Below are positions 6,307 through 8,660 of a DNA stretch of 8,660 nucleotides, in pieces (position 1 is the stretch's first letter; each line of letters begins with the position of its first letter). The translations under genes were made by a program, and so were the position numbers. The notes below the pieces were generated by a model. It ran no database searches and was not told the origin of the DNA. It saw only the letters and a program-made list of their open reading frames with translations. The stretch comes from Sphingomonadaceae bacterium (GTDB taxonomy: Bacteria; Pseudomonadota; Alphaproteobacteria; Sphingomonadales; Sphingomonadaceae): the NCBI GenBank assembly GCA_947442095.1, contig CANEVG010000135.1, positions 1 to 8,660 on the forward strand. Direction: 5' to 3'.

Positions 6307-6405
6307 CGCAAGTGCGTAGATCGGAGCCAAAAACCGGCGGCCCGCCAGGCAATCCACAAAAGAAAGCACGGGAATCCAGCCTGATCGGGCTTTGCCGCAC
6401 TTGCG
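6307..6405. promoter_or_regulatory. Paired CGCA-NN-TGCG palindromes upstream of nuoA
   Basis: The 186-base spacer between the prepilin peptidase stop and nuoA holds two 10-base dyads, CGCAAGTGCG (6307-6316) and CGCACTTGCG (6396-6405). They share the arms CGCA/TGCG, both are followed by TA, and the second is the exact reverse complement of the first. The centres are 89 bases apart. This could be a paired operator for the complex I operon, or the arms of a long-range stem. I see no strong sigma-70 promoter in the spacer; TTGCGT (6401-6406) with TAGGGG 17 bases later is weak. Confidence 0.35.
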
Positions 6406-6462
6406 TACGATGGATCCGGGGACTAGGGGCAGCGCGAGCATAGAAACAGGCGAGTCAGCCCC

Positions 6463-6849
6463 TTGGTCGAACCACAGTCCTACCTCGCGCAATACCTGCC
6501 GATCCTCATCTTTCTCGGGATCGCTCTGACGCTTTCCGTCGCCTTCGTGTTCCTGCCCATGGGTGTCTCGCGGCTGACCGGCGTTCACAATCCCAGCGCA
6601 GACAAGCTCAGCGAATATGAATGCGGATTTCCCGCGTTCGAGGACCCGCGCAGCCAGTTCGACGTGCGGTTCTACCTTGTGGCGATCCTGTTCATCATCT
6701 TCGATCTTGAAGCTGCCTTCTTGTTCCCGTGGGCTGTCAGCCTGCACGAAAGCGGCTGGGCCGGCTGGTGCACGATGATGCTGTTCCTGTTCGAGCTGAT
6801 CATCGGCTTCATCTACGCATGGAAAAAAGGGGCGCTGGACTGGGAATGA
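6463..6849 (+). CDS. nuoA: NADH-quinone oxidoreductase subunit A
   Basis: NuoA is a small membrane subunit of respiratory complex I, next to the quinone-access channel. The 128-residue protein has the expected three helices (about 8-32, 68-90 and 100-120). The matrix-type loop has EYECGFPAFEDPRSQFDVRFY, split here as EYECG (51-55) and the following DVRFYLVAILFIIFDLE (67-83). Cys54 corresponds to the ND3 loop cysteine that marks the active/deactive switch in mitochondrial complex I. Asp81 and Glu83 are the conserved acidic pair of helix 2. The GFxAF form is typical of alphaproteobacteria. The start is TTG at 6463: a stop codon at 6424 precedes it in frame, no ATG or GTG lies between, and the next Met (residue 33) would delete the first helix. 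The ribosome site (AGGCGAG) is weak and far. It opens the nuo operon and overlaps nuoB by ATGA. Confidence 0.95.
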   Translation: MVEPQSYLAQYLPILIFLGIALTLSVAFVFLPMGVSRLTGVHNPSADKLSEYECGFPAFEDPRSQFDVRFYLVAILFIIFDLEAAFLFPWAVSLHESGWAGWCTMMLFLFELIIGFIYAWKKGALDWE

Positions 6850-7406
6850 GTACCGTGGCTTCTTCTTCTTCGATCATCCCGGCAACCGCGGCGGACATGC
6901 CGTCTGCGCCCGACGCCGCCTTCTTTGACAGCCTGAACGCCGAAGTTTCGGACAAGGGCTTCCTCGTCACCTCGACCGAGGAACTGTTCCAGTGGGCGCG
7001 CACCGGCTCGCTGTGGTGGATGACCTTCGGGCTCGCCTGCTGCGCGGTCGAGATGATCCACGTGAACATGCCGCGCTATGACATGGAGCGCTTCGGCGTC
7101 GCGCCGCGCGCCTCGCCTAGGCAATCGGACGTGATGATCGTGGCCGGCACCTTGTGCAACAAGATGGCCCCGGCGCTGCGCAAGGTCTACGATCAGATGT
7201 CGGACCCCAAGTATGTCATCTCGATGGGCAGCTGCGCCAATGGCGGCGGCTATTACCACTACAGCTATTCGGTGGTGCGCGGCTGCGACCGGATCGTGCC
7301 CGTGGACATCTATGTGCCTGGCTGCCCGCCGACCGCCGAGGCGCTGCTTTACGGCGTGATGCAGCTGCAGCGGAAGATCCGCCGCGCTGGCACGCTCGAA
7401 CGATAA
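6846..7406 (+). CDS. nuoB: NADH-quinone oxidoreductase subunit B
   Basis: NuoB (PSST homologue) carries iron-sulphur cluster N2, the last electron carrier before quinone, at the interface with NuoD. The 186-residue protein has all four N2 ligands: the tandem Cys65-Cys66 in GLACCAVEM, Cys130 in MGSCANGGG and Cys160 in YVPGCPPT. The core from about residue 45 to 180 follows the family closely. The first 40 residues form a variable, Ser/Ala-rich extension (SSSS at 6-9) as seen in other alphaproteobacteria. The start is the ATG at 6846, whose ATGA overlaps the nuoA stop, implying coupled translation. The frame is open further upstream inside nuoA (to 6729), but that stretch is out-of-frame nuoA and is not used. 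It is followed 13 bases later by nuoC. Confidence 0.97.
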   Translation: MSTVASSSSIIPATAADMPSAPDAAFFDSLNAEVSDKGFLVTSTEELFQWARTGSLWWMTFGLACCAVEMIHVNMPRYDMERFGVAPRASPRQSDVMIVAGTLCNKMAPALRKVYDQMSDPKYVISMGSCANGGGYYHYSYSVVRGCDRIVPVDIYVPGCPPTAEALLYGVMQLQRKIRRAGTLER

Positions 7407-7419
7407 GGGAGCAAGGCAG

Positions 7420-8052
7420 GTGGCAGTCCATCATTCCGCGCCCCGCTATGCGCCGTTCGACGGCGTGCTCGAAACGCTGACCGGCGCGCTAGGCGCTGAC
7501 GTGATTTCAGCGCGCGAGCAGCATGGGGAGATCGTGATCCATATCGTGCGCGAGCGGATCATCGAAGTGCTGCGCACCCTTCGCGATGAGCACGAATACC
7601 AGCAGCTCATGGACATTGCTGGCGTGGATTACCCCTCGAACCCCGAGCGGTTCGAAGTGGTCTACTGCCTGCTCTCGCTGACCAGGAACCACCGGTTGAT
7701 CATCAAGGTCTCGACCGACGAGGCGACCCCGGTGCCGACCGCGACGGTGCTCTGGCCAAACGCCAACTGGTATGAACGCGAGGTGTTCGACATGTTCGGC
7801 GTGCTGTTCGCCGGGCATCCGGACCTGCGCCGCATCCTGACCGACTATGGCTTCCAGGGCCACCCGTTCCGCAAGGACTTCCCGCTGACCGGCTATGTCG
7901 AGCTGCGCTATTCGGAAGAAGACAAGCGCGTGGTCTATGAGAAGGTCGAGTTGGCGCAGGACTTGCGCCAGTTCGACTTCATGAGCCCGTGGGAGGGCGC
8001 TGACTACGTGCTGCCGGGCGATGAAAAAGCCAGTGAGGGAGGCAAGCCATGA
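7420..8052 (+). CDS. nuoC: NADH-quinone oxidoreductase subunit C
   Basis: NuoC (30 kDa subunit) is a peripheral-arm subunit of complex I that packs against NuoD. The 210-residue protein has the family signature in its second half: WYEREVFDMFGVLFAGHPDL (117-136) followed by RRILTDYGFQGHPFRKDFPL (137-156) and GYVELRYSEEDKRVVYE (158-174). It ends with the usual FDFMSPWEG segment. It is a free NuoC, not the NuoCD fusion of enterobacteria, because nuoD begins as a separate frame. The start is GTG at 7420, eight bases after GGGAG, and nothing upstream in frame fits better. Its TGA (8050-8052) overlaps the nuoD ATG as ATGA. Confidence 0.97.
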   Translation: MAVHHSAPRYAPFDGVLETLTGALGADVISAREQHGEIVIHIVRERIIEVLRTLRDEHEYQQLMDIAGVDYPSNPERFEVVYCLLSLTRNHRLIIKVSTDEATPVPTATVLWPNANWYEREVFDMFGVLFAGHPDLRRILTDYGFQGHPFRKDFPLTGYVELRYSEEDKRVVYEKVELAQDLRQFDFMSPWEGADYVLPGDEKASEGGKP

Positions 8053-8660
8053 GCCTGCAACTGGAACAGTCGCCCACCACTGGCGACGAGGTCATTTCGA
8101 ACTACACGATCAACTTCGGCCCGCAGCACCCGGCGGCGCACGGGGTGCTGCGCATGGTGATGGAGCTGGACGGCGAGATCATCGAGCGGATCGATCCGCA
8201 TGTCGGCCTGCTGCACCGGGGCACCGAGAAGCTGATCGAGCACAAGACTTATCTTCAGGCGCTGCCTTACTTCGACCGGCTGGACTACTGCTCGCCGCTG
8301 GCGATGGAGCACACCTATGTGCTGGCCATCGAGAAGATGCTGAACATCGAGGTGCCGCTGCGCGCGCAGTATCTGCGGGTGCTGTTCGCCGAGCTGACGC
8401 GCATCTGCAACCACATGCTGAACCTCGGCAGCCACGTGATGGATGTCGGCGCGATGACGCCGAACCTGTGGATGTTCGAGATCCGCGAGGACTGCCTCAA
8501 CTTCTTCGAGCGCGCTTCGGGCGCGCGCATGCATGCGGCATGGTTCCGCCCGGGCGGCGTGCACCAGGATGTGCCGCTCAAGCTGCTGACCGACATCGCC
8601 GACTGGCTCGACACGCGGCTGCCGCAGCTGTTCGAGGATGCGATGAGCTTGGTGGTCGAC
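8049..8660 (+). CDS. nuoD: NADH-quinone oxidoreductase subunit D, N-terminal part
   Basis: NuoD (49 kDa subunit) forms the quinone-binding pocket with NuoB. The first 204 codons are present and the frame is open to the window edge; the full protein is normally about 400 residues, so roughly half is missing. Landmarks are INFGPQHPAAHGVLR (21-35), HVGLLHRGTEKLIE (51-64), LPYFDRLDY (72-80), LTRICNHML (117-125) and the segment around RPGGVHQDVP (167-176). His31 and Tyr80 keep the 49-residue spacing of bovine His59/Tyr108 and Thermus His38/Tyr87, the quinone head-group ligands. The ATG at 8049 overlaps the nuoC stop by ATGA. GGGAGG (8037-8042) lies six bases upstream, a strong ribosome site inside nuoC. 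Confidence 0.97.
   Translation, partial: MSLQLEQSPTTGDEVISNYTINFGPQHPAAHGVLRMVMELDGEIIERIDPHVGLLHRGTEKLIEHKTYLQALPYFDRLDYCSPLAMEHTYVLAIEKMLNIEVPLRAQYLRVLFAELTRICNHMLNLGSHVMDVGAMTPNLWMFEIREDCLNFFERASGARMHAAWFRPGGVHQDVPLKLLTDIADWLDTRLPQLFEDAMSLVVD

Noticed and set aside
6379..6393. AGCC/GGCT hairpin followed by TTT as a terminator for the prepilin peptidase gene
   Set aside because: The stem is only four pairs and lies about 100 bases after the stop codon, with just three T residues.
6154..6747. Minus-strand open frame of 197 codons covering the nuo upstream spacer and nuoA
   Set aside because: It spans the end of the prepilin peptidase gene and most of nuoA in antisense. It has no convincing ribosome site or family resemblance.

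Overview
The window looks like a chromosomal stretch from a GC-rich alphaproteobacterium, most likely of the order Sphingomonadales. This rests on the high GC content with strong G/C third-position bias, NuoA and NuoC sequences of alphaproteobacterial type, an NMO-like flavoprotein tail of the kind I associate with sphingomonads, and a structured intergenic repeat whose spurious translation reads HPGLDPG. That is recognition from memory, not a database match.

Layout. Positions 1-277 hold the 3' end of a nitronate monooxygenase-like flavoprotein gene, followed four bases later by a small alpha/beta hydrolase (282-980). A structured intergenic element (about 1001-1089) separates these from two minus-strand genes: an AmtB-type ammonium transporter (1145-2455) and, upstream of it, a D-2-hydroxyacid dehydrogenase (2525-3559). 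Divergent from the dehydrogenase is a secreted SH3-like protein (3679-4176). It converges on a thiolase (4217-5413, minus), with a strong hairpin terminator between them. Divergent from the thiolase is a type IV prepilin peptidase (5530-6276). After a 186-base spacer comes the start of the complex I operon: nuoA, nuoB, nuoC and the first 204 codons of nuoD, which runs off the end of the window.

How the genes relate. The only clear multi-gene unit is nuoABCD. It has ATGA stop/start overlaps at nuoA-nuoB and nuoC-nuoD and a 13-base gap at nuoB-nuoC, as expected for subunits made in stoichiometric amounts. The other genes are housekeeping or metabolic functions (flavin oxidation, ammonium uptake, 2-keto acid reduction, acyl-CoA condensation or cleavage, prepilin processing) arranged as singletons or pairs with no obvious shared pathway. 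No tRNA, rRNA, CRISPR array, insertion sequence, prophage gene or defence system is visible.

I do not see an undescribed multi-gene system. The points most worth a second look are a Cys-rich, cluster-like motif at the C-terminus of the NMO-like protein, the multi-hairpin intergenic element at 1001-1089, a pair of identical-architecture palindromes upstream of nuoA, and an isolated prepilin peptidase with a changed residue beside its catalytic GxGD motif.
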